Assembly: GCA_001887945.1 (NCBI GenBank)
Contig: LDOQ01000316.1
Coordinates: 1 to 57,149 of the forward strand
Length of the DNA stretch: 57,149 nt
Origin: Spraguea lophii
Lineage: Eukaryota > Microsporidia > Spragueidae
Direction: 5' to 3'
Each line of letters begins with the position of its first letter. Positions within the stretch are counted from its first letter, which is position 1. Below, piece by piece: positions 9,994-20,049 of this stretch. The position numbers and the translations under genes were made by a program. Below the pieces are notes generated by a model. The model did not search any database and had not been told where the DNA came from. It saw only the letters and a list, made by a program, of their open reading frames with translations.

Positions 9994-12531
9994 TTATATA
10001 AAATCAGGCATATCATATACCTCGTCTTCTTTACCTTCACTAATATTACCATTAGCAATAACAGATGTATTATCCATAATTCCATCATTATCATTAGTAA
10101 TAATAACAGGAGTATCTATAGTTCTATCATTATCATTAATAACAATAACAGGAGTATCTATAATTCTATTAGTATTATCATTATTAATATCAGTATCTAT
10201 TCTATTCTTACTACTATATATTATATTACCTATATCTTTAAAAGATTTACTTATATTATCATTATCATTATTACCTCTTTTACTTCTATAATACATATCA
10301 TTATTATATTTACTTATATACTTATAATCATAATTAACATCTTTAATACTATTGAAGTTAGTATCTCTTATATTATTAGTATCTCTCATATTGTTTGTAT
10401 TATTTAAGTTATTGTTAATATTATTAGTATCTTTAATATTATTGGTATTATAATTAATATCTCTTATATTATTAATATTATAATTTATATCTCTATAATC
10501 TTTAAACATATTTCGTTTAATATTCTGCTCCTTATCTTTATTATCTAAATAATTATTATCTATATAATTATCTTTAATATTAATATTATTATATATTATT
10601 TTTTTATAATCATTTATATTTTTATTATATCTTATTTCTTTATTACTATTAGTATTTATATTATCTTTGTTATATATGTTAGTATTATCTATATTAGTAT
10701 TTATATTATCTTTAATATTATGATATTTATTATTGTATATTATTTCTTTATTATTTATAATATTATTATTATAAATGTTATTATATATTATTTCTTTATT
10801 GTTTATAATATTAATACTTTCATTATTAGTATTTATATTATCTTTAATATTATTATACTTACTATGTATAATATTATAGTTATTATCTTTAATATTATCT
10901 TTGTTATTGTTATATATTATTTCTTTATTATTTATAATATTACTACCATATAATTTATTATCTTTTTTATTATATTCTTTCTTATTGTTTATAATATTAC
11001 CATTATACTTATTATTTATAATATTACCATTATACTTATTATTTATAATATTGTATTCTTTATTATTATTATTATCTTTATTATCATTACAAATATATTT
11101 ATTATTCTTAATATTATAATTAATATAAGTATCTGATATATTTGAATCTTTATTAAATATTTTATATGTATTAATTATATTATCTAGATAATTATCATTC
11201 TCTTGTATCGTATCAAATGTTATTTTTATTAATTGTTTATTAAAATAATTATTATATGTACTAGGGTCAGTAAGGTTAGTACCATTATAAGTAATAGTAT
11301 TATTATTTATATTAGTATTATAAGTATGATTGTTAATATGATTATCGGTGTTAATATTATTATTATCATTATTAGTATGACTAGTATGACTATTATTAAT
11401 ATTACGTTTATCATTACTATCATTATTAATATTATGTTTATCATTATTATCATATCTACAATTATTATCATTGTTATATTCTTCTTCTGTCCATTCTCTT
11501 TTAATAATAGTATAATTATTATGCTTAGTATTCTTAAAACTATTAAATGTACTATAAATAATATATATCTTCTTATTATTATTAATATGACTGTTAGTAA
11601 TATGATTGTTATTTATATGATTGTTAGTAATATGATTGTTAGTAGTATGATTACTATTAATATGATATGTATCATTTATACTACCATATTTACTATTATT
11701 TATACTATTATATTTATTATTATTATTATATTTTTTATATATTCTTTTTATAACTATAGTTCTATATAATATATTATTATTCCACATATAATATATATTA
11801 TCATCTTCTCTATCATTATATATTCCTTTAAAATTATAATTATTTCTATTATATATTTTATTCTTTATCTCTTTTATATCTATTCTTATATTATTATCTT
11901 TTATTCTTTTATTTCTATCTTTTTCTATTAAATATTTATTATAATCTATTATCTTCTGTTTATGAATATTACTGTTTAAATGTATTTTAGGTAGATTCGT
12001 ATCATTGGTATTATCTTTGTTTTTATTTTTATTCTTATTATGATATTCTTCATTGTATACCACTATATCTTTAATTATATTATTATTAATAATTATATGA
12101 TTGGTGGTAGTGGTATTAGTAGTAATATTATTGGTGGCGGTAGTATTATTATTAGTAGTAGTAGTAATATGATTGGTAGTATTATTATCATTGATGTTAT
12201 TACTTATAATATTACCATTATCATCATTATTACTACTATTAACATTATTTATAATATTATTATTACACTCTCTATTGTCTATGATTCTTATTGTTTGCTT
12301 ACTACCTAATATATCTGATAACACTGATGGTATAATATGGTTGTATATAGAATCTAATAGATAATATGTATATTGATTATAATCTAATATTATTTTCTTA
12401 TGTATATTATTATCCTTATTTTTTATATTTCTTATATTTATATTATCTTTATTATACGATAATGTTAATGATGTTTTATTAAGTATTAATTTTATATTAG
12501 AAAATGTATATTTATTCTTTTTTTTATTCAT
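9994..12531 (-). CDS. Large Asn-rich protein, function unknown
   Basis: 845 aa, start fixed by CCC directly upstream (GGG at 12533-12535, plus strand). Ordered-looking sequence is confined to the N-terminal third: about 1-95 (LILNKTSLTLSYNKD and YLLDSIYNHIIPSVLSDIL), a basic stretch at about 190-235, and NILYRTIVIKRIYKKY at about 255. The remainder is Asn, Asp, Ile and Lys repeats, including near-identical units of NNKEIIYNN and NNKYNGNII. The DNA is therefore a chain of imperfect TTATTA-type repeats. A distant likeness to the SAGA subunit Spt20 was considered for the N-terminal part, but it is too weak to name. The gene is kept as real because of the start motif and 2.5 kb of open frame. Confidence 0.65.
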   Translation of the reverse strand: MNKKKNKYTFSNIKLILNKTSLTLSYNKDNINIRNIKNKDNNIHKKIILDYNQYTYYLLDSIYNHIIPSVLSDILGSKQTIRIIDNRECNNNIINNVNSSNNDDNGNIISNNINDNNTTNHITTTTNNNTTATNNITTNTTTTNHIIINNNIIKDIVVYNEEYHNKNKNKNKDNTNDTNLPKIHLNSNIHKQKIIDYNKYLIEKDRNKRIKDNNIRIDIKEIKNKIYNRNNYNFKGIYNDREDDNIYYMWNNNILYRTIVIKRIYKKYNNNNKYNSINNSKYGSINDTYHINSNHTTNNHITNNHINNNHITNSHINNNKKIYIIYSTFNSFKNTKHNNYTIIKREWTEEEYNNDNNCRYDNNDKHNINNDSNDKRNINNSHTSHTNNDNNNINTDNHINNHTYNTNINNNTITYNGTNLTDPSTYNNYFNKQLIKITFDTIQENDNYLDNIINTYKIFNKDSNISDTYINYNIKNNKYICNDNKDNNNNKEYNIINNKYNGNIINNKYNGNIINNKKEYNKKDNKLYGSNIINNKEIIYNNNKDNIKDNNYNIIHSKYNNIKDNINTNNESINIINNKEIIYNNIYNNNIINNKEIIYNNKYHNIKDNINTNIDNTNIYNKDNINTNSNKEIRYNKNINDYKKIIYNNINIKDNYIDNNYLDNKDKEQNIKRNMFKDYRDINYNINNIRDINYNTNNIKDTNNINNNLNNTNNMRDTNNIRDTNFNSIKDVNYDYKYISKYNNDMYYRSKRGNNDNDNISKSFKDIGNIIYSSKNRIDTDINNDNTNRIIDTPVIVINDNDRTIDTPVIITNDNDGIMDNTSVIANGNISEGKEDEVYDMPDFI

Positions 12532-12859
12532 AGGGTTAATATATATTATATATATAATTATAGGTATTATAATATAAGTATTATAAGTATTATAAGTGAT
12601 ATGAATATTATTGGTGGTATTGTAATTATTGTAATTATGATTGGTGGTATATTATATATATAATTATTATAATACCTATAATTACAATAATTATATAGTG
12701 ATCTTATAAAAAAGTTAAAAAAAAGGATAAAATATACATTTTCTAATATATTAAATTCTTAATATATTCTAAAATATATCTGAGTTTAAATATTACCTTT
12801 GTATTACATCCATTATAAAAATATTTAAATTATCTATTCCGATTAATTGTGTTTGTATT

Positions 12860-13260
12860 GTTTCCTTGGTTTTTTAAGCGTGTCCAAAATACTTTCAATA
12901 CAATTAATATGTATTTCCGAGCTTAACATTAATTCTCCTTGGTGGTTAACTATAAAATGGATGTATCCTAAAGAAAATAATATTAAATAAGATCTATGGT
13001 GATCAGTATATGTTATGAATCTTGGTAAAATATATTCTTTTTATAACCTGAATAAATCTTCTTTTGACATGGGTAGTAAAAATAACAGGAAGTATTTTCT
13101 ATTATGGACAATCCATTAATAACCTAAATAATGTTTGAATGTCTAATATTTAAAATACCCGTCTAGTCGTCATTTGGATTTCGCCCAAATGGATTGTTAT
13201 TCATCGTTACCCGTTCTTTTAGAGGTATTTTCAAGGAAATATGTAAGACTTGACACAAAT
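12860..13260 (-). pseudogene. Decayed Merlin (ISXO2-like) transposase
   Basis: Minus-strand pieces in shifting frames follow the order of a Merlin/ISXO2 DDE transposase. FGRNPNDD (about 13185) would correspond to the block after the first catalytic residue. FITYTDHHRSY (about 13000) matches the Y-S/T-D-x-x-x-x-Y second Asp block. LGYIHFIVNHQGELM (about 12950) matches the GYxHxxVNH block, and NCIESI..TLKK (about 12900) the final catalytic Glu helix. Frameshifts and stops separate them. Non-functional relic. Confidence 0.5.
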
Positions 13261-13590
13261 AGCTTATAAAAGCTCATAATAGTTTTTTTAATGTGATCAA
13301 AAGTCTATGCGTTATCAGTTATTATCTTTCTACATCTAAATTGTTAAAGTATTTCAAGAATCCTATCATATTATGGTTTTATACTATCAAGTATAATATT
13401 TTTTTAATATTATAATTATTTTTTTTGAAAATCAATAAAATTATGGCGAAGTATAAATGATTCATTATCTTACCTATATAATGTTATTAATATTTTTAAT
13501 ACACCAAAGGTATTTAACCTTTGTGCATATATTTTGATTAACTGGAAAAGACTGATTATTTCCCTATCTGACATGGTTTTTAAATCTTTG

Positions 13591-13735
13591 AATTTCTTTC
13601 AAAAGATAATGTGTATGTTTATTGTTAGAATATCAAATTTCCTTTCAGGAGATAGTGTGTATATTTATTGCAGAATACTCAAATTTCCTTTAAAGAGATA
13701 TTGTGTATATTTATTGCTAGAATACCAATTCTAAC
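13591..13735. repeat. Tandem repeat, 3 copies of about 46 bp
   Basis: Three diverged units starting near 13591, 13636 and 13682, each running from AATTTCCTTT through an AAGAGATA...GTGTATATTTATTG block to AGAATA. No gene is associated. Confidence 0.7.
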
Positions 13736-14156
13736 AATTTTTAGTGTAACATTAAAAGATATCTTAAAATAATATTAAATAACACATAAAATAAAGGTTA
13801 TTTAGTTTAATGGTAAATTAATTTGCTAGATATGGTTGCCCTCAGAGATTAAGTTTCCGAGAAGGAATTTTTTATAACATTCTTCCTGGTAACAATTTCA
13901 ATTTCCTGAAATTATTATGGTATAATCCACTATAATTTATATTATAATTAGTTATATAACTTTTTATCTTCTTTTTAATAATTTAATACTTGTTATTATT
14001 CTATTAACTGCACAATTTTATAATCGTTGTTAAATGATATTTTTTTATTTTGTTGTCATTTTAAATTTTGGAAGGAAAAATAACTTTTATAAAATTTAAA
14101 ATTTTACATGTGTTTCTAATTTATATTTAAGTTTTATAATAATTATTTTGACATAA

Positions 14157-14330
14157 TGGAGTTTAAAAATATAAATAACAGAACAGGATTTTTGATAAGT
14201 AATGGAATAAATACATACGTGTTTAACAGAAATAAAAATAATCTTGAAAAAACATGCATATGGTTTTAAGGTAATAATGGCTATCCAGTGAGAGGTAAAC
14301 TTCTTGCTATTATGGACCTGGGTGGAAATG
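14157..14330 (+). pseudogene. FLYWCH-like zinc-finger fragment
   Basis: An ATG at 14157 opens about 37 codons whose translation (GFLISNGINTYVFNRNKNN, then CIWF) has the spacing of the first half of a FLYWCH or Mutator-like transposase N-terminal zinc finger. It stops at TAA; the sequence after the stop (GNNGYPVRGKLLAIMD) continues the theme. Probably a fragment of a MULE-like transposon. Weak evidence. Confidence 0.3.
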
Positions 14331-14625
14331 TTAAAATAATATATTTAAAGTGTTAATAGGTTAGAATATTACCAATATCTAAATTATAAAACTTTCATCT
14401 ACTTAACTTACTTCCATCCATTCTGTCTAATACTCTATTTTTATTTTGAAAATAACCTGGGTAATAATTTTAACCCAAGAATTTGGGGATTTAGTTACCA
14501 CCTCGGAATTATTGAGTTGAAGAGTATTATACTAGAAGAATATTGAATAAATTATTTTTTTAGAAACAATCATTCATATGTGTGATAATAACATAAAAAA
14601 ATAAATCAAAAATGTTTAATTTAAC

Positions 14626-15792
14626 CTAAAAAATCTGGAGATATGATAAAAAGGATGGCTTTAACAAAAATAAAAAGATAATAGTAATTTGTAAAATACC
14701 TATTGCAGATAAAATCATCTGGAATATACTTATCCTGCCATTATTTTTATCTGTATTTTTCTTTTTAATTTGATTTTTTGGGGGTTCTTTTTCTTTTTGT
14801 GGGATATTATCGATAGGTTTGGGATTTTTTGGAATATCAATTAAACTTTCTGTTGTTGGTGTAGGTTGTTGATTATGGTTATCCGGTATATTTTTTACTT
14901 CTTTACTCTTATCATCGGATAGGTTGGGATTAATAAGTAATTCATTCAAATATTCGGTAACGTTATCCTCAGGGTTAACATTTGTTTGATCGGGAATACC
15001 CACTCGAGAATTTTGGTTTACTATTACTAAAAGAGCGAGTATCTGTTTGAAAATGGGTTTATTGTCTGATGATCGAGTTATCAATTTTTGGTTTACAGTG
15101 TTTTTGTCTATTTTGTGTATGATTGATGATATGCAACCACAGAATCTTGTTTCATTGTTGACTAAGTCCAAACTTAGCTTTATAAATAGACGAAAATAAT
15201 ATATTATTGTAAAACAGGTGGATTTATCAAAAGTCTCATCTTGTTTTCTTTCTGAATATGTTTCTAATAATTTCTGAAAAAGAAGTGCTTTTTTTGTTGT
15301 GTCATTAAATAACCCCTGACATGAACTCTTCTCAAAAACTTTTTTGTAGATGTTATATATATCATTAACATCTTTACTATATCTTTTAAGATTATCTTTT
15401 AGTTGGTTATACATACCTGATATCTTGAATACTACCGAAGTTTTTTCTTTCATATGTTCATTCAGCATAGAAAAATATTTATCAATATCCCTTTCACATG
15501 ATGAATTCTTCGTGAAATATTCCTGTAATTGTGCTTTTAATGTGCAATACTCATTGGTGTTAATAATTTTATTTCTTAGATCATTAACTGATCGTGTTTT
15601 TTCATTGAAAAAAAGATATGTAAAACAACTCAATGGAATATAACTGTCTTCTACATACCAAGTTATATTGCTATGTTCACTATTTATTGAAGCTTTAGAT
15701 ATATTTAAATGAATAAATATCCACATAATGGTGTATATGCTTTTAATTTGAAAAAATTGTAAAAAATTATAAATATACTTGAATTGATTCAT
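14626..15792 (-). CDS. Putative type I membrane (surface) protein
   Basis: 388 aa from the ATG at 15792, chosen because six C residues (GGGGGG at 15794-15799, plus strand) lie 1 nt upstream; an ATG 30 nt further out is in frame but lacks the motif. An N-terminal hydrophobic leader (residues about 8-30, ending near NISKAS) looks like a signal peptide. The ectodomain, to about residue 290, is helical with roughly ten cysteines. A Pro/Lys/Asn-rich stalk follows (TPTTES.. KPIDNIPQKEKEPPKN), then one C-terminal membrane helix at about 350-375 and a short tail. No family is recognised. Architecture suggests a parasite surface or spore-wall-associated protein (inference). Confidence 0.7.
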   Translation of the reverse strand: MNQFKYIYNFLQFFQIKSIYTIMWIFIHLNISKASINSEHSNITWYVEDSYIPLSCFTYLFFNEKTRSVNDLRNKIINTNEYCTLKAQLQEYFTKNSSCERDIDKYFSMLNEHMKEKTSVVFKISGMYNQLKDNLKRYSKDVNDIYNIYKKVFEKSSCQGLFNDTTKKALLFQKLLETYSERKQDETFDKSTCFTIIYYFRLFIKLSLDLVNNETRFCGCISSIIHKIDKNTVNQKLITRSSDNKPIFKQILALLVIVNQNSRVGIPDQTNVNPEDNVTEYLNELLINPNLSDDKSKEVKNIPDNHNQQPTPTTESLIDIPKNPKPIDNIPQKEKEPPKNQIKKKNTDKNNGRISIFQMILSAIGILQITIIFLFLLKPSFLSYLQIF

Positions 15793-15793
15793 T

Positions 15794-15799
15794 GGGGGG
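15794..15799 (-). promoter_or_regulatory. C-rich start-site motif
   Basis: CCCCCC immediately before the chosen ATG at 15792. This is the strongest example in the window of the CCC-like motif that marks microsporidian start codons, and it decides between two in-frame ATGs. Confidence 0.65.
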
Positions 15800-16450
15800 T
15801 GGAAAGAAAAAAATCTTATCATAGTTTTGAGATCAAATAAATAAAAAAATATAATTCATAAAAAAAGCTTTTATTAGAATTGTTAAATAATGGTATTAAT
15901 AATATTTTATAATACAAAAAAACATAATTAACATTTATTTATAAAAAAGGGATTGTTCAATGATATTTAAAAATGAATATTACAACAATGAACGAAAAAA
16001 TAATCATTTAATTATTTTATAATAATTGTTTTATATGATAATTCTAGCGACCAAAATAAACTATAAAAGTACAATGATATCATATTACATCATCTATCTA
16101 ATCACAAAAATATCATTAATAAAAATTATTGGTTTAATAGAACAAAAATAAATCAAAAATAACATTTTATGATGATCATTAATTCGTAATTATATAATAA
16201 GAATAAGGAGTAATCATACGTGGAAGGAAAGCCAAATGAAAAATAAAATTTCTTAAATCATATTTATATGACCTAAAGTAATTTAGAATCTCATTAATTA
16301 TAATTTTTATTTAATGTTTCTAATATAACAGCATAGGAAATAAAAAAACTGTTTTTCTCGTTGTTATAATTCTATTTTTTTAACAATAATGCTGTTTAAG
16401 TTACAATCAAAATGAACTAGTCATAATCAATCATTATAGAAGATTAACAG

Positions 16451-16600
16451 CTCTCAAAAACATAATACAATTTTACTAACTGGATTCATTACATATATAC
16501 ATTAACACCATTTACTCTATATTATAGAGTGAGATGGATTTGATCATGTATCATTTCCATATCACCTTTTATCTCTGATATGATTCTAAGCCTTCTTGTA
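16451..16600 (-). repeat. SINE-like repeat fragment, copy D
   Basis: Diverged 3'-half fragment. The plus-strand sequence ACTAACTGGATTCATTACAT followed by ATACATTAACACC aligns with the block ACTAACTGGTTTCGCTACAG..ATGCATTAATCTC of the adjacent copy. Confidence 0.45.
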
Positions 16601-16780
16601 TAATACGATTGTTTAACAAGTTAATGTAATTGTACAATATATTCATTATTTTGATATATTGATAAAATTTTCGTATACGATGTGATTATATTGCATTATT
16701 GAATCCGTACATTTATCTTGTATTTTTTATTCATAAATTCTTTTATATGGAAATTAAATATCATATTTTTTTTTACGAAT

Positions 16781-17140
16781 GAAACTTTTATTTATCAAAG
16801 TTTCCTGGCCGGTTGCGGCCTACCATGGTCTGTGACCTTCGGTTCCTCGAGCGAAATTAAACTTGTACTAACTGGTTTCGCTACAGATATGCATTAATCT
16901 CATCTTACCTTATGCTCCAGAGTGTTAGGATTTTGCGTATGGTGCGCGTCGCCGCCCCCACTTCCAGCTCTTAAGGAATTCCCAGCCTCTTTCGTTGCAT
17001 AGTATTGGCCGAGTCACAAATCAATACAGGGATTGCAACTACATCAACTAAACACTACTTTAATCTAGTAGCGGGGCCGTCATACAAGGCACAGCTATGC
17101 TGCGCTATCGAAACCTCACCTACTCAACAACCTTTTTCTT
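16781..17140 (-). repeat. SINE-like repeat, GC-rich copy E
   Basis: The best preserved body of the family: the plus strand runs from GAAACTTTTATTTATCAAAG through GCCGGTTGCGGCCTACCATG to the core GAGTCACAAATCAATACAGG and on to CTACTCAACAACC. It is visibly richer in G+C (GGTGCGCGTCGCCGCCCCC) than anything around it. The tRNA-like head is missing, so it is 5'-truncated in minus orientation. Confidence 0.65.
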
Positions 17141-17355
17141 ATTAAATATCATAATTTACTGATTTATCTCATCAATTAGCTGTTCTGTCATATATCTAAC
17201 TTTGGTTTGAATAAGAATACAAGATAGTTAATACAATAAAATGATATATTTAGAAAAAGATAATTATACTGTATCGTAATAAAATTATATTCAAATAAAT
17301 ATTTATATCAAATAATATATCAGTTTATTTATATTTGTTTTTATTTCCTAAAATA

Positions 17356-18168
17356 ATGGATATTTTTACATTAGATCATACTTGTAACGAATTACGCCTA
17401 TCTCTATGTTCAGCACTTAACAAACCTATATCACCCTATTGTACAAGAACATTTGAAATATTTTCATACAAAGTAGAAAATGTTAGCACTGTACTTCTTC
17501 TATTATCTCTAATTGTAGTTGTTATACGTATTATTTATCAAATCAAAAAACATTATTCTGCTGTTGGTCGTAAAGAATTTATGTTATTCTTTTATTATTA
17601 TTTATCATTTCTTATCTTAGATATATTTCTTTTACACACTAAACAACCTGTCCCTTTAAATTATATTCTTACAGCAATATCTTTAGGTCTTGCAAACACA
17701 TGTATTTTTATATTGCTTGTATGTGGATTAGTATCTACAGCATTTGTTGGTGGTGAATTTCTATATTCCGATATATTTATACGAATTATATCCTTTTTAT
17801 ATTTTATATTGCTATCGGGTGTATATTACGTAGGATTTCAAAGTCAACAATCTCTTTTGATATTTCTCCTTTTAATACCGCTCAATGGCTTGTGGATTTT
17901 TATATATTTTGTTGTTCAAATAATTAAGATGAAGTTAATGAATGCAGAAATATGGGCGTATGGTACATTAATGATATCTTTTATATTTTATACAATATCT
18001 ATTATACCATTTTTTAGTTCTTCCTATTTAATTGTATATCTAACAGATTCTTATATTGATGGTATATTTTTTATACATTTATTTACATTCTCTGCCATAA
18101 TGATGATACATAAATATTGGCTGTCTGTATGTACAAGTGATATAGAATGTGCTATGGTACAGATATAA
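17356..18168 (+). CDS. CHS7: Chitin synthase export chaperone (Chs7-like)
   Basis: 270 aa polytopic membrane protein. The start at 17356 gives an N-terminus (C10, C18, C29) like fungal Chs7; an upstream in-frame ATG at 17335 would add seven residues, and CCT lies 5 nt before the chosen ATG. The family signature YSAVGRKEFMLFFYYY is at residues 67-82, right after TM1. About seven hydrophobic helices follow, and the C-terminal IHKYWLSV (251-258) matches the conserved MVYKYWDS-type end. Chs7 is an ER protein that lets chitin synthase 3 leave the ER; chitin is the main polymer of the microsporidian endospore wall, so the same role is expected. Length is slightly under the fungal norm (~310 aa). 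Confidence 0.85.
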   Translation: MDIFTLDHTCNELRLSLCSALNKPISPYCTRTFEIFSYKVENVSTVLLLLSLIVVVIRIIYQIKKHYSAVGRKEFMLFFYYYLSFLILDIFLLHTKQPVPLNYILTAISLGLANTCIFILLVCGLVSTAFVGGEFLYSDIFIRIISFLYFILLSGVYYVGFQSQQSLLIFLLLIPLNGLWIFIYFVVQIIKMKLMNAEIWAYGTLMISFIFYTISIIPFFSSSYLIVYLTDSYIDGIFFIHLFTFSAIMMIHKYWLSVCTSDIECAMVQI

Positions 18169-18708
18169 ATCTTGTTGGAATATATTGTTATACAAAAGTA
18201 AAATTATTTTTTTAAAATAATAACTTTTATTTGTTTCATATAAATAACCTATATTTGTTTTTCTTTGTTTAATTATTTGTTATATAGATCTTTGATTATT
18301 AAAAATAATTTTTATAATATTGCATTTGATTTTTTATCAGATAAAAACAATACCAAACTTAATAAATTATAGAAAAGAAAAATAGCAACAACATTCTTAG
18401 AATAAAAATTTTAGAATTATTCTAACCAAATATAATTTTAAAAGAGAAATATTATAACTGTCTTGGTTTAATGCTATTAAAGTACATATAATAGTAATCA
18501 TAAAATTTTTAATAATAAATAATTGGAAAATTTCATTCACAAGACAAAGAAAAGACTTCAAAAAATTGTTATTTAAAGAAAAGTTATAAGTCCATTACAT
18601 TTATTTCAAATATAATTTTTTATTTTACTTTGTTTTTACAATTCCAATATAAAATATATTTTTTTATAAAATATTTTTATCATATAACTGCCACACCCAT
18701 ATATTTTA
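18169..18708. other. Intergenic, nothing recognised
   Basis: 540 bases of AT-rich spacer without a supported gene or repeat; a CCC motif at 18696-18698 belongs to the next gene. Confidence 0.5.
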
Positions 18709-20049
18709 ATGGATAGAATAGATAAATTTCTTAATTTACGCCAGTCTCCAAATTCAAGAACAATTAAACACAAAAACAAAACATACACCATAACAAAATC
18801 AGATATCAAACAATTAAAAACCTATCGTACTAATAACTGCTTAGAAAAAATCAATCTCACACCACCAAACAATACAGCATTTTCCAGAATAAAGCAAACA
18901 CATCCTCTACAAAATCATAAAGCAGAAGAAAAGAGATTAAAATCTAAAAATATTATAAGACCACCAAAAAAAATTATAAAAAAGAAAAAATATAAAGAAT
19001 CTGATATTTGGCCAACAGAAAAATTTGATTTTGTTAAAAATATACCAATATCAATATCTAACCCATATGATTCTATATCAAATATATTTTTGGATAAAGA
19101 TAATCTAAAGAAGATAATAAATGAATTAGAAGATAAATATTTTATAACAAATAATATTACAAATAAAGATGTAAAAAAGATATTAAGTAATAAAAACATA
19201 ATAGAATATAAGTTAATAGATAAATTACCTATTGAATATAATAATATTTCTATCAATTGTAAATTTATGATAAATTCAGATATAAATAATATCAATGTAA
19301 TAAATTCCTATAATTTAAATGTAATAAAAGAAATAAAGAATATCAAAGAAATGACAAATAATAAAAATTATAATGACGTAAAATACGGTTGTATTAATAT
19401 GATAGAAGATAAAATCATATTGACAGAAGAAAAGATAAAAAATATACAGATAATAGAAGATACAGTTTATTTTATTTTTAACAATAAAATAGGATATTCT
19501 AAATTAACTGAATATAATAAATTCAATTATGATGGTGATGATTATAACGGTATAAAAAATTACATAAATTATTATGGTTTAAAATCTGTAAATACATTAG
19601 ATTCATTCAAAGAAATATTATCTTTTAAAATCATAGACAATAAGTTTTATATTTTAAGAAACAATGAATTAATAATTTATTCAAATACAGATAAAAAAAT
19701 ATTGGAAAAGAAAGGAATGAATAATATTAGTAATATCTTGGATTTACGTTGTAATAATTATGTTATTTTTGTAGGTATTATGTCAATACATTATTTATCT
19801 ACTATAAATTTCGAGATTGGATTAGTTAGAATAACTGAAAATATTTTATATTCTTTTTCTCATGACGTATTACCGTTAGTATGTTTGATACATGAAGAAT
19901 ATGTGGTTATTTTAGAAATAAATAATGGGGTGAAGATTAATAAGAAAATAAGTGGAAGATTTGTTAGTGGTGTATTTGATAGAAAGTTTAGGTGGTTATA
20001 TCTAATAGGTGAAGATAAGCATATATATCATTATGTGGATGTTTTATAA
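18709..20049 (+). CDS. Unknown protein, basic N-terminus and possible beta-propeller
   Basis: 446 aa with CCC 10 nt before the ATG. The first ~110 residues are basic, with Lys runs (PPKKIIKKKKYKESD) that would serve as a nuclear or nucleolar signal. From about residue 180 the sequence alternates short hydrophobic strands and turns (IIEDTVYFIFNNKIGYSKL, NKFYILRNNELIIYSN, GVFDRKFRWLYLIGEDKHIY), as in a degenerate WD40-type propeller. No canonical WD dipeptides are seen. A ribosome-biogenesis WD protein is one possibility; this is not established. Confidence 0.7.
   Translation: MDRIDKFLNLRQSPNSRTIKHKNKTYTITKSDIKQLKTYRTNNCLEKINLTPPNNTAFSRIKQTHPLQNHKAEEKRLKSKNIIRPPKKIIKKKKYKESDIWPTEKFDFVKNIPISISNPYDSISNIFLDKDNLKKIINELEDKYFITNNITNKDVKKILSNKNIIEYKLIDKLPIEYNNISINCKFMINSDINNINVINSYNLNVIKEIKNIKEMTNNKNYNDVKYGCINMIEDKIILTEEKIKNIQIIEDTVYFIFNNKIGYSKLTEYNKFNYDGDDYNGIKNYINYYGLKSVNTLDSFKEILSFKIIDNKFYILRNNELIIYSNTDKKILEKKGMNNISNILDLRCNNYVIFVGIMSIHYLSTINFEIGLVRITENILYSFSHDVLPLVCLIHEEYVVILEINNGVKINKKISGRFVSGVFDRKFRWLYLIGEDKHIYHYVDVL

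Larger units (their letters stand above)
12532..14625. other. Gene-poor stretch with transposon debris
   Basis: No intact gene over 2.1 kb. It contains a 17-bp inverted repeat (12556-12572 and 12667-12683) just upstream of the Asn-rich gene, a Merlin transposase relic (12860-13260), a three-copy 46-bp tandem repeat (13591-13735) and a FLYWCH-like fragment near 14157. Confidence 0.55.
15823..17355. other. Intergenic with repeat copies
   Basis: No gene recognised. It contains a 70-bp stretch similar to 2881-2950 (about 16072-16141), a degenerate SINE-like fragment (16451-16600) and a GC-richer, better preserved copy (16781-17140). Confidence 0.55.

Noticed and set aside
9994..12531. Naming the Asn-rich protein as the SAGA subunit Spt20
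   Set aside because: Only a loose resemblance in the N-terminal third; no diagnostic block could be aligned by eye.
13534..13734. 66-codon plus-strand frame
   Set aside because: Translation of the 46-bp tandem repeat; repeated residues reflect the DNA repeat, not a protein.
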